From assembly GCA_023705985.1 (NCBI GenBank), contig BPTO01000016.1, positions 1 through 33,224 of the forward strand: a stretch of 33,224 nucleotides of DNA, in the 5' to 3' direction. A model generated the notes under the pieces. The model was not told where the DNA came from. It worked only from the letters and a program-made list of their open reading frames with translations, and searched no databases. This document shows positions 1 to 10,122 of the stretch, one piece after another. Position 1 is the stretch's first letter. Each line of letters begins with the position of its first letter. The stretch comes from Candidatus Heimdallarchaeota archaeon (GTDB taxonomy: Archaea > Asgardarchaeota > Heimdallarchaeia > Heimdallarchaeales > Heimdallarchaeaceae). The position numbers and the translations under genes are program-made.

Positions 1-2
1 AC

Positions 3-3000
3 TTTAGGTATGTCAATGTCACAGTTCTTGCAGGAGTAGGGACAACATACAAATTAACCTATAGTAAGCTTAACTATGTAGACATGCGAGTATCTACCGC
101 TTTGTGTGCATCTGTAGGAACATTAGCTAGTTCAGTAACAGGAGAACACGATTTACAAGCACTACTAGGAACAGTAGATGGGCGAATTGTAGCTTTTAAA
201 TATGATGAAACTGTTGATGAATTCATTCTTTCATGGGATTCGTGGGTAGATGATAGATTTACTCTTGGGACAAACATTTGGGATCTAGAGCAAGTGAAAA
301 CTTTAGGGACTATGCCCATGATTTATGGTTGGACATTTTTAGATACAACAGAATATGCTTTAAAACCTAGCAATCAACCCAAAAGTCAAATAGGTGATAT
401 CGATATCTTCGATTACGATATCGGTTATGTTGATTCAGACCCTTATGCTAATGGAGATTTCGTAGTTAGCACAGTTACTGGAGATGTTTATTTCTTTAAC
501 AACATGTTTGTATATGATGTTGGTAATACTGGTCTTTACTTCAGCCAAATCAACAGTTACGGCAATTACAATGGTTTCAATCTAACTGTCTCATTAATTG
601 AGGTTTCAAATGCATCTAGCGGTCCTGAACTCTTTATAGGCACTTATGATCCTTCGATTTCGAATGTTTATGATGACTGGTATGATGATACTGACACTGA
701 ATCACCTGCTAATCTGCATATATGGTCACAGTCTGGAGGTACTTATTTAGGTCCTGAAACTTTGTACAGTTTCGAAAGTACTGGACAATTAGAAGAACTT
801 CTGAAGAATGCACAATCCATACCTTCAGCTGATGGAATAGACATGGATGGAGATGGAGATATGGACGTAGTAGTATGTATAGATGCATTATACTTGCTGT
901 GGAATATAGGTGATCGCGAGAATCCTGAATATATCCTTGATGCAGATTATTTTGCAGATGTAAATGCTGTACAAGGTAGAAGAAAATTCATGAAGCCAAA
1001 ATTTGTTGAGTTTGATCATGATGGTGATTATGACCTCACTTTAGGTTACTCAAATCGTGTAGGAGCAACGTATTTTGATAATTATGGAACAGCTACTAAT
1101 CCAAAATGGGAAGAAAAGAAGGAATTGCTCAATAATTTAGACTATGAAGCAACAATTAATGTTTATAATTTAACTAGACCTCTTTTCGTCTCATATCTGG
1201 ACTTTAGTATAATGAATACACTTCTGTTTGGAGAAGATTTTATGGATAAATACATATATTTCTTCATGTTTGATGTGTTTACAAACGATATTCATTACTT
1301 CCTTATTGATTATGAAACACAAACCTCTTACATGGTCGCGACTTACCCTCTTATTTCACGTGTAGAAATAAATTCATTCAGATCAGAAGAAATAGAATAT
1401 TATGAAGAAACATATACTTCTCGTAATTTCGGTTTTAGAGCAATAGAAAGCTGGTCAACAGCATTAGAACTACTAGAGTGGACTATGACTGTTGAAACTG
1501 CAGATTTGGATGAAGATGGTTCAGGAGAAATTATTGTAGGAGACTATGATAATAATATCTACATCTTTGAACATATGCTCAATAATACTTACAAACGGGC
1601 GTTTCGCTCTCCAGATGTTGTTCAATATTATGCAACAGATGAAACGCCATACGCTTGGGATCAATTCGGAGGTTATACAGGTGAATTTAATCAAACAATC
1701 TGGAATCATGTCTCTCATATTCTTGTTGATGTTGACCTTGATGGTGATGGCTACTTAGAACTAGTAGCATTGGCAGGTACAGTATTTTATATCTTTGAAG
1801 TTGTATATGACGAATTCAGTGGTAAAATTATTGATGATACCTATCAACTAGTTCACCGTTTTGATTGTTTAAGAAGTGATGAAGGACCTTATATGATTGA
1901 AGCAGGATTAATTGATCCTGTAGGATTAACTTGGGCTAAAGATCTCGATCACGATGGCTACCGCGAGATACTTGTGGCTTTTGAATCACAATTATTCGTT
2001 TATGAACCTTACAATGATGAGTTTTACGAAGTTTTTGGACAAGTTAATACACCAACGGGACATTACAACTTAGCAGGTAACAGTAGAGCATATCCTGATA
2101 TGACAATCGCAGGTATCTTAGTTGCTGATACAAACCAAAATGGTTGGGAAGAAATAATCGTATATGGAGAAATAGATGATGCAACCGTACCTTATGATAT
2201 GGGTTATATTGCAATTATAGAAACTAATATTCACGGGTATCAGATAATCTGGCAAGCTCCTACGGAAGTCGTTGCTAGTAACAAAATCTATACTGTAGAA
2301 ATTGCAGATCAAGACTATGACGGTCAACTAGAGGTTATCATAGGTGGAGAGAAAGGCATATCAATTTGGGAATATCATGGAGATGCTGATGGGGATTTAT
2401 ATGAACAGATTAATGTCATAACAGGGTCCATGAATTACCCAATAATGCAATCGAATTCTCTTTTCGGAGAGAACAGTTTTTACGGAATTGATAATCAAAT
2501 TAGGCAACGTTCTCATGATGTCATTCAATTTGTTTACGGTACCACTAATCATTCATATATAGCAGTATGGACAGAATGGTATAGCATAGGGAGTATATAT
2601 GTTATTTACCAGGCTATGAGTAATGATGGACAAAACTGGTTATATAAAACGATGCTTCCAATAGCTTCTATTGATGATCAATTATTCCCATCATTAACAC
2701 AAACTACAAATGGTGATCTTTATCTTATATGGACTGCTTACCTGGCTATGGGTTCTTCTGGTATGATCTATGGGATTCCATGTCTTAAATCAACAAATTT
2801 TGGTGATACATGGGTATCAGAAGGAACACTAAATATGACAGAAATATTAGGACCTAATCCTTATCGTTCGCCTACAGTTTTTGCACATGATAACGATGGA
2901 ATTGGTTACTCATTCATCTATAAAAACAGTACTCATTCTATTCCTTATTATGGTTGGCATTTCAGTAATGGTACGGACATTGTTGCTAGACCAATTGAAG

Positions 3001-6000
3001 GTCTTAAAGAATTCAATGTCAATGGAATTGATATAGTTGGACATCCTAATAACAGTCCTTCACAAGGTTTCACTTTTGCAGGAGCAATGAGTGCTAATCG
3101 TCCAGGAGAAAACAAAGACGATTACGATATTTGGTTCTTTGAAGCAGATATCAGTTTCAATTTGACTATTGAGGCAAGGAAATTAGTAGAAAGTCCTGCA
3201 GTTGAACATACACCTAGCATTGCTTATATACTTACAGGGACGAATCCACTGCTAATAAGTTATGATGCAGCAGGATATAAACAGGCTATGCCAACAGCTT
3301 ATGGTTTAGTTTCATCTGATTATCTTGAATGGTCAGAGCCAGATATTCTAAATGTATACCCTGATTATCTTGCTAGAAATCCAATATCTGAGGCAATGTA
3401 TTTCAAAAATCAACTGTCATGGAATCTCAATAGTCATGGCTTTAGAGCTCCTAAAGTTACAGCAACATATGATGGAAAATTTGTCGTATTAACAAAATTA
3501 GATATTAAAGGATCAGTTCCTTTAGGAGCAAGATATTGGGAAGATTTCCTTTTCCAAGAATATAGTCTAACAATAACCGATTTCACTGCTTTTGGTAAAG
3601 CTACCGATATAGCCGTAGGCGACACTGATGGGGATGGTTTGAATGAAATTTTAGCTGCAGACGGACCATATGCTAGACTATTTGAGATTTTTGAAACGAC
3701 TATAATGAATACTAGATATCAATCCAAGTGGAAGAGCCAAGAATACGAGAACCCAGTATCAGATGTGTCGATATATGATACTAATGGTAATGGTTTCCCT
3801 GAAATGATCTTTAGTGTCCAAGGAGAAGATGTCTATGTCTTTGAGGTTCTGGATCTTTCTAAACCTATTGTTGATTTAGAAGTTCCCAAACAAATCTTTA
3901 CAGCTATTGAATCCAACACTGCTGTTTATCTGACAAACACTCCAATAGATCTTAATGATGATGGTATCACTGATTATGTTTGTGGAATGGATGATAATAT
4001 GCTTCATGGAATTCTTGGAAATAATGGTACCGTTTTATGGAGTACAGATCTTGGAGCTACTACTAGATTTACGTTTGAAGGACTCTATGAGTATAATAGT
4101 CAGCTAATTGTTATTTACGATAATAACGATATCTCATGGATTAACAAAAGAACTGGTAGTCTCATTGATATTTTTACAACAGGAGATAGCTATGTTGGCG
4201 GTGCTACAATCTATGATGTAAACGGAGATGGAACAGAGGATATAATAAGCAAAGATTCTTCTTCCAACGAAATCCGTATATACAGTGGAGTTGATGGAGA
4301 CATTTTTGAATCTGGTGCTATTGTTGAAGCTTCTGTTGAAGTATATGGAATGGATATTGCTTTTAATAATTCTATACCACTCATAATCGCGTCGCTATCC
4401 AACGATACAATAGTAGCTCTTGATATTAACTTAAATGTTCTATGGACATTTGCACTGGATACTGATTCATCTTCACAAGTATATGCCAAAGATTTAGACG
4501 CAAATAACTATTCTGAAATATTCATTCCTTCATCTGAAAGTGTTTTGCTACAAATCAATGGTTCTCGTCTCTGGAACATTAGTACTGCATTTACACCAAC
4601 TCAAGTAGTTTTCTATGATATAAATGAAGATGGGATACTTGATATTATAACAACAGGAGGAGAATCATTCACAGGTTCTGCTTACGATGGTGAAACAGGA
4701 TCAATTCTGTGGACAAGAGGACTCTGGGAATATATCGGCTTGGAGGTTGCACTAGGCACCGTAGGAGATGATCCTGTATTGTACTATTCATATTATGACA
4801 TAAATGAAGAAGTAGGTGTAGTATGTGTTAATATAGATGGATCATTAAGATGGGTTATTGAAACAGGTGTTTTTCCAGTTGGGTATACAGTTGGGGTAGT
4901 TGCTACTGAGATCAATGGACAAAACGGAGTGATTTTCGGTACTTATGAAGATAAAGTGATTGGAGTAACCTCAACAGAGTTTACGCCTGTAGGACAACCA
5001 TATGCAAAGATGGCACCTGCAGAATTTCCAAGCAATATGGAATATGAGAGAATGTTTTCTGGAATAGGGGAAATAAATCCAGATACAGTTGTTGTAGCTA
5101 ACTTTAATGGTTTAGATTATCCAACTCTATTCTACATAGAAAATAACACTCATGCAGTCTGGCGCGATATTCAGACAGGAGAAATATACAGTAAAGAAAC
5201 GATAAAAGACATAGGAAACATAGTAAAATGTGTCGCTGCTGATCCTGAAGGAAAAGGTTACCCAACATCAGTATACTTCTATACAGATTTGTTCTACCTA
5301 GGAGTAATACATGTTACTACAATGGTAGTAGAGACGAATGGAGTATTAGTAGGTAAAACTAATTCTATTCATGAGCTTCTAGCTTATAGTCTAAGTGGTG
5401 TAGATGGAGACAATCTAATTATTACAACAATATCAACCACAAACGTGAATTACGTCCGTGTCTATAAACCAAATGCTGGAGACCAAGCATGGTTCGACAG
5501 TATTGGTGAAGATGTAGGAAAGCAGCTGTTAGCAGGCAACTTAAAGGCTACAGAAAATATTCTTGTTGTAGTTTCTGATTCTACCATAATCTTCTACTTG
5601 AAAGATGGAGCTGTTGAGAATTCTCTAGATAGTAATTACTTTGGAAGAGTTGCAATAGGATATACTAAAAAGAGTGATACTTATAAAACAGTCTTTATAC
5701 ATGAAGGGTTCGATATACAGAATTTTGATGTAGAAATCGGTACACATACAAGTTGGGAAGCTAATTTAGAATCTGATGCAGAAATTTTTGATATGGTTAT
5801 AGGTGAAATGCAAGGAGATGAATACTATGAAGTCTATGTTACGCAATCAGGTATAGGTATAATGGCTTTTGACGTAAATGCTAATTTATTGTGGTATCAT
5901 ATTCATAGTTCATTCTTATCAACCAAACTAATCCTTTACAGAGATCCAAACTATGGAGAAGCGGTTTTATTAGCCACGGATTACCACAGAGTGTTTATGT

Positions 6001-6299
6001 ACGATTCCGAAGCTGATATTATGAAGGAAGCAACTGTTGATTTATTCGATCAGATATTGTTTATTGGAACTTCATGTAATGAAACTCTAACAGATGAAGG
6101 TATTTTCGTCTTCTTAGCAGGCAATACGTTCTATGGTCACAATCTTGAATCTGTACATGGTGCCCTAGCTGAATCGTTAGATGAATCAACAATAGATTGG
6201 GTATCTCTCCGAAGAATTGGTGTACCTGCATTAGTGATGCTTTCAATAACAATTGCGGCAATGGTACTCATTTCAAGAAAGAGCAAAGTAAGAGTATAA
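3..6299 (+). CDS. Giant C-terminally anchored surface protein with FG-GAP/VCBS-type Ca-binding repeats and a sialidase/BNR-like central region (5' end beyond window)
   Basis: Frame stays open upstream of the listed ATG to the window edge (FRYVNVTVLAGVGTTYKLTYSKLNYVDMRV...). Many DxDxDG-type motifs (DMDGDGDMDVVV, DLDEDGSGEIIVG, DVDLDGDGYLELVA, DTDGDGLNEILA, DVNGDGTEDIIS, DINEDGILDIIT). C-terminal TM plus basic tail (VPALVMLSITIAAMVLISRKSKVRV). Confidence 0.85.
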   Translation, partial: FRYVNVTVLAGVGTTYKLTYSKLNYVDMRVSTALCASVGTLASSVTGEHDLQALLGTVDGRIVAFKYDETVDEFILSWDSWVDDRFTLGTNIWDLEQVKTLGTMPMIYGWTFLDTTEYALKPSNQPKSQIGDIDIFDYDIGYVDSDPYANGDFVVSTVTGDVYFFNNMFVYDVGNTGLYFSQINSYGNYNGFNLTVSLIEVSNASSGPELFIGTYDPSISNVYDDWYDDTDTESPANLHIWSQSGGTYLGPETLYSFESTGQLEELLKNAQSIPSADGIDMDGDGDMDVVVCIDALYLLWNIGDRENPEYILDADYFADVNAVQGRRKFMKPKFVEFDHDGDYDLTLGYSNRVGATYFDNYGTATNPKWEEKKELLNNLDYEATINVYNLTRPLFVSYLDFSIMNTLLFGEDFMDKYIYFFMFDVFTNDIHYFLIDYETQTSYMVATYPLISRVEINSFRSEEIEYYEETYTSRNFGFRAIESWSTALELLEWTMTVETADLDEDGSGEIIVGDYDNNIYIFEHMLNNTYKRAFRSPDVVQYYATDETPYAWDQFGGYTGEFNQTIWNHVSHILVDVDLDGDGYLELVALAGTVFYIFEVVYDEFSGKIIDDTYQLVHRFDCLRSDEGPYMIEAGLIDPVGLTWAKDLDHDGYREILVAFESQLFVYEPYNDEFYEVFGQVNTPTGHYNLAGNSRAYPDMTIAGILVADTNQNGWEEIIVYGEIDDATVPYDMGYIAIIETNIHGYQIIWQAPTEVVASNKIYTVEIADQDYDGQLEVIIGGEKGISIWEYHGDADGDLYEQINVITGSMNYPIMQSNSLFGENSFYGIDNQIRQRSHDVIQFVYGTTNHSYIAVWTEWYSIGSIYVIYQAMSNDGQNWLYKTMLPIASIDDQLFPSLTQTTNGDLYLIWTAYLAMGSSGMIYGIPCLKSTNFGDTWVSEGTLNMTEILGPNPYRSPTVFAHDNDGIGYSFIYKNSTHSIPYYGWHFSNGTDIVARPIEGLKEFNVNGIDIVGHPNNSPSQGFTFAGAMSANRPGENKDDYDIWFFEADISFNLTIEARKLVESPAVEHTPSIAYILTGTNPLLISYDAAGYKQAMPTAYGLVSSDYLEWSEPDILNVYPDYLARNPISEAMYFKNQLSWNLNSHGFRAPKVTATYDGKFVVLTKLDIKGSVPLGARYWEDFLFQEYSLTITDFTAFGKATDIAVGDTDGDGLNEILAADGPYARLFEIFETTIMNTRYQSKWKSQEYENPVSDVSIYDTNGNGFPEMIFSVQGEDVYVFEVLDLSKPIVDLEVPKQIFTAIESNTAVYLTNTPIDLNDDGITDYVCGMDDNMLHGILGNNGTVLWSTDLGATTRFTFEGLYEYNSQLIVIYDNNDISWINKRTGSLIDIFTTGDSYVGGATIYDVNGDGTEDIISKDSSSNEIRIYSGVDGDIFESGAIVEASVEVYGMDIAFNNSIPLIIASLSNDTIVALDINLNVLWTFALDTDSSSQVYAKDLDANNYSEIFIPSSESVLLQINGSRLWNISTAFTPTQVVFYDINEDGILDIITTGGESFTGSAYDGETGSILWTRGLWEYIGLEVALGTVGDDPVLYYSYYDINEEVGVVCVNIDGSLRWVIETGVFPVGYTVGVVATEINGQNGVIFGTYEDKVIGVTSTEFTPVGQPYAKMAPAEFPSNMEYERMFSGIGEINPDTVVVANFNGLDYPTLFYIENNTHAVWRDIQTGEIYSKETIKDIGNIVKCVAADPEGKGYPTSVYFYTDLFYLGVIHVTTMVVETNGVLVGKTNSIHELLAYSLSGVDGDNLIITTISTTNVNYVRVYKPNAGDQAWFDSIGEDVGKQLLAGNLKATENILVVVSDSTIIFYLKDGAVENSLDSNYFGRVAIGYTKKSDTYKTVFIHEGFDIQNFDVEIGTHTSWEANLESDAEIFDMVIGEMQGDEYYEVYVTQSGIGIMAFDVNANLLWYHIHSSFLSTKLILYRDPNYGEAVLLATDYHRVFMYDSEADIMKEATVDLFDQILFIGTSCNETLTDEGIFVFLAGNTFYGHNLESVHGALAESLDESTIDWVSLRRIGVPALVMLSITIAAMVLISRKSKVRV

Positions 6300-6471
6300 T
6301 CTTCTCTTTCTACCTATTTTTCTTTTTTATTAGCTTAAACTACAACGAACCATTGAATATCATTTTCAATTATTTGAATATTCAAGACTTTTCTTGAAAG
6401 TTCTATCTCAATGTATGTTTAAGACTTTCATAATCTTTATCAATTTCAAAAAACATTTTATCCAGAAATAT

Positions 6472-6837
6472 ATGAAAACAATTAAACAACTAGTTTTCGA
6501 TATTACGCAAAGCCGTAGAATAAAAAACTATGCTGAAAGACTGAAAATCGAACCTGCTTCAGTTCTTCCTCAAATTCAATCAGTAATGGAAATTATATAT
6601 CAAGCTTGGTTCAAAAATTATGGCAAAAACAGAGAAATATGTTTTAATGATTACTTTATATCAATGATGAAATATGCGGAATATTCTCATAGATTAACTC
6701 AAAGGCATGAGGAGATAAAGAAGGTTTCTAATCATGTTGAAATACTAAGACTAGCAATCGTCGAATATGATATTGATTATAACGATATTATAACAATAGA
6801 AAATATATCTAAATCTCATCAGGAGGGAAATGAATGA
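6472..6837 (+). CDS. Hypothetical small protein; start at internal Met (MKTIKQLVFDITQ...) preferred over 6394
   Basis: ORF track. The N-terminal 26 aa of the longer version look like translated leader. ATGA overlap with the next ORF. Confidence 0.5.
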   Translation: MKTIKQLVFDITQSRRIKNYAERLKIEPASVLPQIQSVMEIIYQAWFKNYGKNREICFNDYFISMMKYAEYSHRLTQRHEEIKKVSNHVEILRLAIVEYDIDYNDIITIENISKSHQEGNE

Positions 6838-7283
6838 AAATAAAAACAACTATGTTTAAAATAAAATTCAAAAATAAAATTCCTTGTGACGATGAGTTTA
6901 AACTGGGGAGTGATCTAGCTTATTATCTCCCTTACTTCGCAGAATTAACAGAGGAAGTTATGAATTGGGACTTGAATGATATAAAGGAACATACAAGGCA
7001 AAGTAAAGAAGAATTTGATCCTTTAAGTAGGGACTATTCTAATTTATTCAAAGAATATGCACAAATCAAGCTTAGAGCTAATGAGCTTTATTATAGGAAC
7101 CGAGTAGTAGCACTGACTATGGGACTTTTAAGGCAAAAATTAATGCAATTGAAGAGTTCAAATGCAGTTTTACCTCTAGACTATGATAAAGCGATAGAGA
7201 AAGTTGAATATTTCATTTATCGTTATATCACAAAGAAACAAGATGATAGGCTCGTAGAACAGGTAGTTTTTGATGAACGATAA
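6834..7283 (+). CDS. Hypothetical protein, alpha-helical, coupled to upstream ORF
   Basis: 149 aa ORF overlapping the upstream stop (ATGA at 6834); aggaggg-like RBS just upstream. Confidence 0.55.
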   Translation: MKIKTTMFKIKFKNKIPCDDEFKLGSDLAYYLPYFAELTEEVMNWDLNDIKEHTRQSKEEFDPLSRDYSNLFKEYAQIKLRANELYYRNRVVALTMGLLRQKLMQLKSSNAVLPLDYDKAIEKVEYFIYRYITKKQDDRLVEQVVFDER

Positions 7284-7345
7284 CCTTGATTTTTGCACAT
7301 TTTTTATGTAGGAATTTAGCAGAATAGACTGAGATATTTTTGAAG

Positions 7346-7383
7346 GTCATGTCATGTCATGTCATGTCATGTAATGTAATGTA
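7346..7383. repeat. Pentanucleotide microsatellite (GTCAT)5(GTAAT)2GTA
   Basis: Direct reading: gtcatgtcatgtcatgtcatgtcatgtaatgtaatgta. Confidence 0.95.
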
Positions 7384-7396
7384 GATATTACACATC

Positions 7397-7437
7397 TTTT
7401 AGTTAAGGTCACCACCTTCTTAACAAGGTAACTAAAA
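7397..7437. promoter_or_regulatory. Dyad-symmetric element upstream of serine recombinase (candidate operator or recombination site)
   Basis: Perfect 9-bp inverted repeat TTTTAGTTA (7397-7405)/TAACTAAAA (7429-7437), with nested GTTAAG (7402-7407)/CTTAAC (7419-7424) and AAGGT/ACCTT; overlaps the start codon. Confidence 0.6.
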
Positions 7438-8159
7438 TGAAACGATGTATTATTTATGCACGAACCTCTACTGCTGATCAAGAATCAGGTTTGGAAACCC
7501 AAATCGATGATGTAACGTCAAATATATATCAAGCAGGAGAAAGGGAGATTGTTAAAATCATAAAAGATGAAAATTGCCCAGGAGACAGTGATCTTGAATA
7601 TCGAGAGGGTTTTCAGGAAATTCTTATTATGGCTTCAGAAGGACAATTTGATGAAATATGGAGTCAATCTAGAGATAGATTATCTCGAGATGTAGACATT
7701 CTTGGATATATTCGAGTTATATTAAAGAAAAAAGATATTTCAATAGTTTGTTTAGATGATGAAGATAATAAAACCATAACTCGTATTAAAGATCTTTTTG
7801 GAGAGATGGAGTTAGAGAAGTATAGGGAAAAAAGATACAAGGGAATGATGAGACGCATAAACGAGAAAAAGGTTATGTCCAGACCTCCTTTCGGCTATGC
7901 GGTGGGAGATGGTGGTTCACTATTGGTTGACGAAAGTAAAAGAGGGATAATTAGACGTCTTTTTAGCGAATTTGATAACCCTTTTGCTTCACTGAAAACC
8001 CTCAGTATCAAATATAATATTCCTGTTTCAACTCTAAGGAACATTCGTTCAAATGAAGTCTACAGAACAGGAGCTGTTCGATGGGCTGGAAAGATAGCAT
8101 ATTACATCGAGCCAATTGTCCCAGAAAATACAGATCAGATGTTGAATGTAAAAGATTAG
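7437..8159 (+). CDS. Serine recombinase (resolvase/invertase N-terminal catalytic domain plus short Recombinase domain)
   Basis: N-terminal IIYARTSTADQESGLETQ with catalytic-Ser context; SQSRDRLSRD; downstream RPPFGYAVGDGG...Recombinase-type motif and HTH-like LKTLSIKYNIPVSTLRNI. Confidence 0.9.
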   Translation: MKRCIIYARTSTADQESGLETQIDDVTSNIYQAGEREIVKIIKDENCPGDSDLEYREGFQEILIMASEGQFDEIWSQSRDRLSRDVDILGYIRVILKKKDISIVCLDDEDNKTITRIKDLFGEMELEKYREKRYKGMMRRINEKKVMSRPPFGYAVGDGGSLLVDESKRGIIRRLFSEFDNPFASLKTLSIKYNIPVSTLRNIRSNEVYRTGAVRWAGKIAYYIEPIVPENTDQMLNVKD

Positions 8160-8207
8160 TTCTGTTGTACATTTTCACTCTTTTTCTTTATTCATCAGCT
8201 TATGGAT

Positions 8208-9089
8208 TTAATCTTTTTTAACCTGTAATTTAACATTAGGAATGCTGGTACTATATCCAAATTCTGTTAAGTATCCAGTTATCAAACTTCCAGGAATCAT
8301 CTCAAAATATGGATTAAGTATATCTAAATTATCTGGTACTTCGTGTTTCCAGATCTCCTTTAGTGGATAATCTATAGTATTGAACATTGAGGTTTGTTGG
8401 AGTAGTTTTAGTGTTGAACTAACTACAACAACTGGGATGTTAAATTTTCTAGCTAACAGAGCAAGTGCGTATGATCCCACTTTATTGACAATATTGCCAT
8501 TAGGGAACAAAGTATCGGCACCAATCAGTATGCAATCTGGTTTGAATTTCTTGATTGCAACCGTCATCGCTGCATCGATAAGGTAATGTACCTTATACCC
8601 ACTCTTACTTGTCTCTAGAGCTAGCTTTTCTCCTTCTTTGGTTGGTCGAGATTCAAAAATAACCAACTCAGGTAAGTTGTTGTACCCATTTCTGAGTAAT
8701 TCTCTCAAACCTTCTCGGATTGTGCTAGATCTGGAAAAGGTCATAATCATTTTCACTTTTTGTAAGTACAAAACTAGTTCTCTAGTAAGATTTTCAGATT
8801 CTTGATCTATTCTAGATAAAACTTTATCAGCTAATTCTCTTATTGGCACTCCTTTTTGATAGAAATCAACAAAATAGATCCAAATATTTCTTAAAGGAGC
8901 CATTTCAGACTTCAATGAAGAAACTAGCTTAAAGAGTTCAAACAAGTCATTTATATTTTTATAATGTTCTGCATTCTCCTCTAATTCCTCTTTTACTAAT
9001 AATATAGCTTTTCTGAGAATCTCTGCAGCACCACTAATATTATCTCTTTTAAGCTCAGCGATTCTTGTTCTGAATTTTGGGGAACTCAC
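8208..9089 (-). CDS. eIF2B alpha/beta/delta family protein (translation initiation factor eIF2B-like or ribose-1,5-bisphosphate isomerase-like); GTG start
   Basis: Family-typical ILIGADTLFPNGNIVNKVGSYALALLARKFNIPVVVVSSTLK. Confidence 0.85.
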   Translation of the reverse strand: MSSPKFRTRIAELKRDNISGAAEILRKAILLVKEELEENAEHYKNINDLFELFKLVSSLKSEMAPLRNIWIYFVDFYQKGVPIRELADKVLSRIDQESENLTRELVLYLQKVKMIMTFSRSSTIREGLRELLRNGYNNLPELVIFESRPTKEGEKLALETSKSGYKVHYLIDAAMTVAIKKFKPDCILIGADTLFPNGNIVNKVGSYALALLARKFNIPVVVVSSTLKLLQQTSMFNTIDYPLKEIWKHEVPDNLDILNPYFEMIPGSLITGYLTEFGYSTSIPNVKLQVKKD

Positions 9090-9213
9090 GATTTAAATTG
9101 ATGGATTTACCCTTATAAAGTTGTTTTTCAAAACTTGAAAATAATATCTTAAAATAAAACCATTATCTATACAATAGAAAAAATCTAAAAAGACATTCTC
9201 TATTCTCATTCTA

Positions 9214-10122
9214 ATGGGTAGTATTTGGTTTACTTTTTCAATATTATCTGGATTGTTATCCTTTGCATCTTATAATATAGGCTTTGCTTTGGAGAAAAAA
9301 GCAGTAAAAAACCTTTCAGAGGATATTAAATCTAAAACTTTACTCATGTACAGAACATTAATCACTAACCGTTTATGGTTAACTGGGTTGTTTCTTACTA
9401 TAGTCAGCATATTCTTGTATTTTATTGCATTGCTTTGGGCACCTTTAAGCGCAATTGCTCCTCTTTCAGGATTTGGTCTCATAGTTCTGGTAATATACGC
9501 CCATTTAGACCTTAAGGAATCACTTAAGAAATTGGAAATTATAGCAATATTTCTGATAGTAATTGGTATTAGTGTATCTTCATATCTTATAAGTAAAGAT
9601 ACTACTGGTGTTAATTGGGATGAATGGAAAGTGCTGATTATTTCCATTCCTAGTCTAATTGTTTTGGTTTCAAGTATTTTTGTAAGTTTGGTTTTTGCAA
9701 TAAATACATTTCTAAAAAAGAAATATTATGTGTCACTTTCTTTTGCACTCTTTGCAGGAGTAGCCTCAGGATTACAATCAGTATTTATCAAAGGAGTTTC
9801 TATCTGGTTCTCTGAAGATGATTGGAAATTGAACGGTGGTAATATTACATTGCACTTCTTTCTTATTCTTCTGACAGCTTTAATATCAACAGGAGTCTTA
9901 CAAATAGCTTTTAAAAAAGGAAAAGTATCAAACATTATGGCACTTTATAATGGTGTTATGACAATTCTCCCAATCACTTTCGGTGGATTGGTTTTGAAGG
10001 AGTGGCAACATTTGGATGGTGTAGGACAGTTTTTTCTGCTTTTTGCAATCTTCTTAACAATTATAGGCATTATAATATTAAGTTTCAAACATCATCAATA
10101 TCATTCTGATAATAATCGGTAA
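9214..10122 (+). CDS. DMT-superfamily / NIPA-like multi-TM transporter
   Basis: About nine hydrophobic segments; N-terminal SGLLSFASYNIGFALEKKAVK and APLSAIAPLSGFGLIVLVIYAHLDLKE arrangement. Confidence 0.65.
   Translation: MGSIWFTFSILSGLLSFASYNIGFALEKKAVKNLSEDIKSKTLLMYRTLITNRLWLTGLFLTIVSIFLYFIALLWAPLSAIAPLSGFGLIVLVIYAHLDLKESLKKLEIIAIFLIVIGISVSSYLISKDTTGVNWDEWKVLIISIPSLIVLVSSIFVSLVFAINTFLKKKYYVSLSFALFAGVASGLQSVFIKGVSIWFSEDDWKLNGGNITLHFFLILLTALISTGVLQIAFKKGKVSNIMALYNGVMTILPITFGGLVLKEWQHLDGVGQFFLLFAIFLTIIGIIILSFKHHQYHSDNNR

Noticed and set aside
4211-4489. 92-aa minus-strand ORF inside the giant gene (and similar antisense ORFs at 1521, 2118, 3434, 6061)
   Set aside because: Antisense to a long well-supported coding frame with no RBS or domain evidence.
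7346-7383. CRISPR-like direct repeats
   Set aside because: The 5-bp unit has no spacers; it is a simple microsatellite.
10101-10122. 22-bp convergent gene overlap between transporter and amidohydrolase
   Set aside because: Short tail-to-tail overlaps are common in compact genomes; not notable alone.
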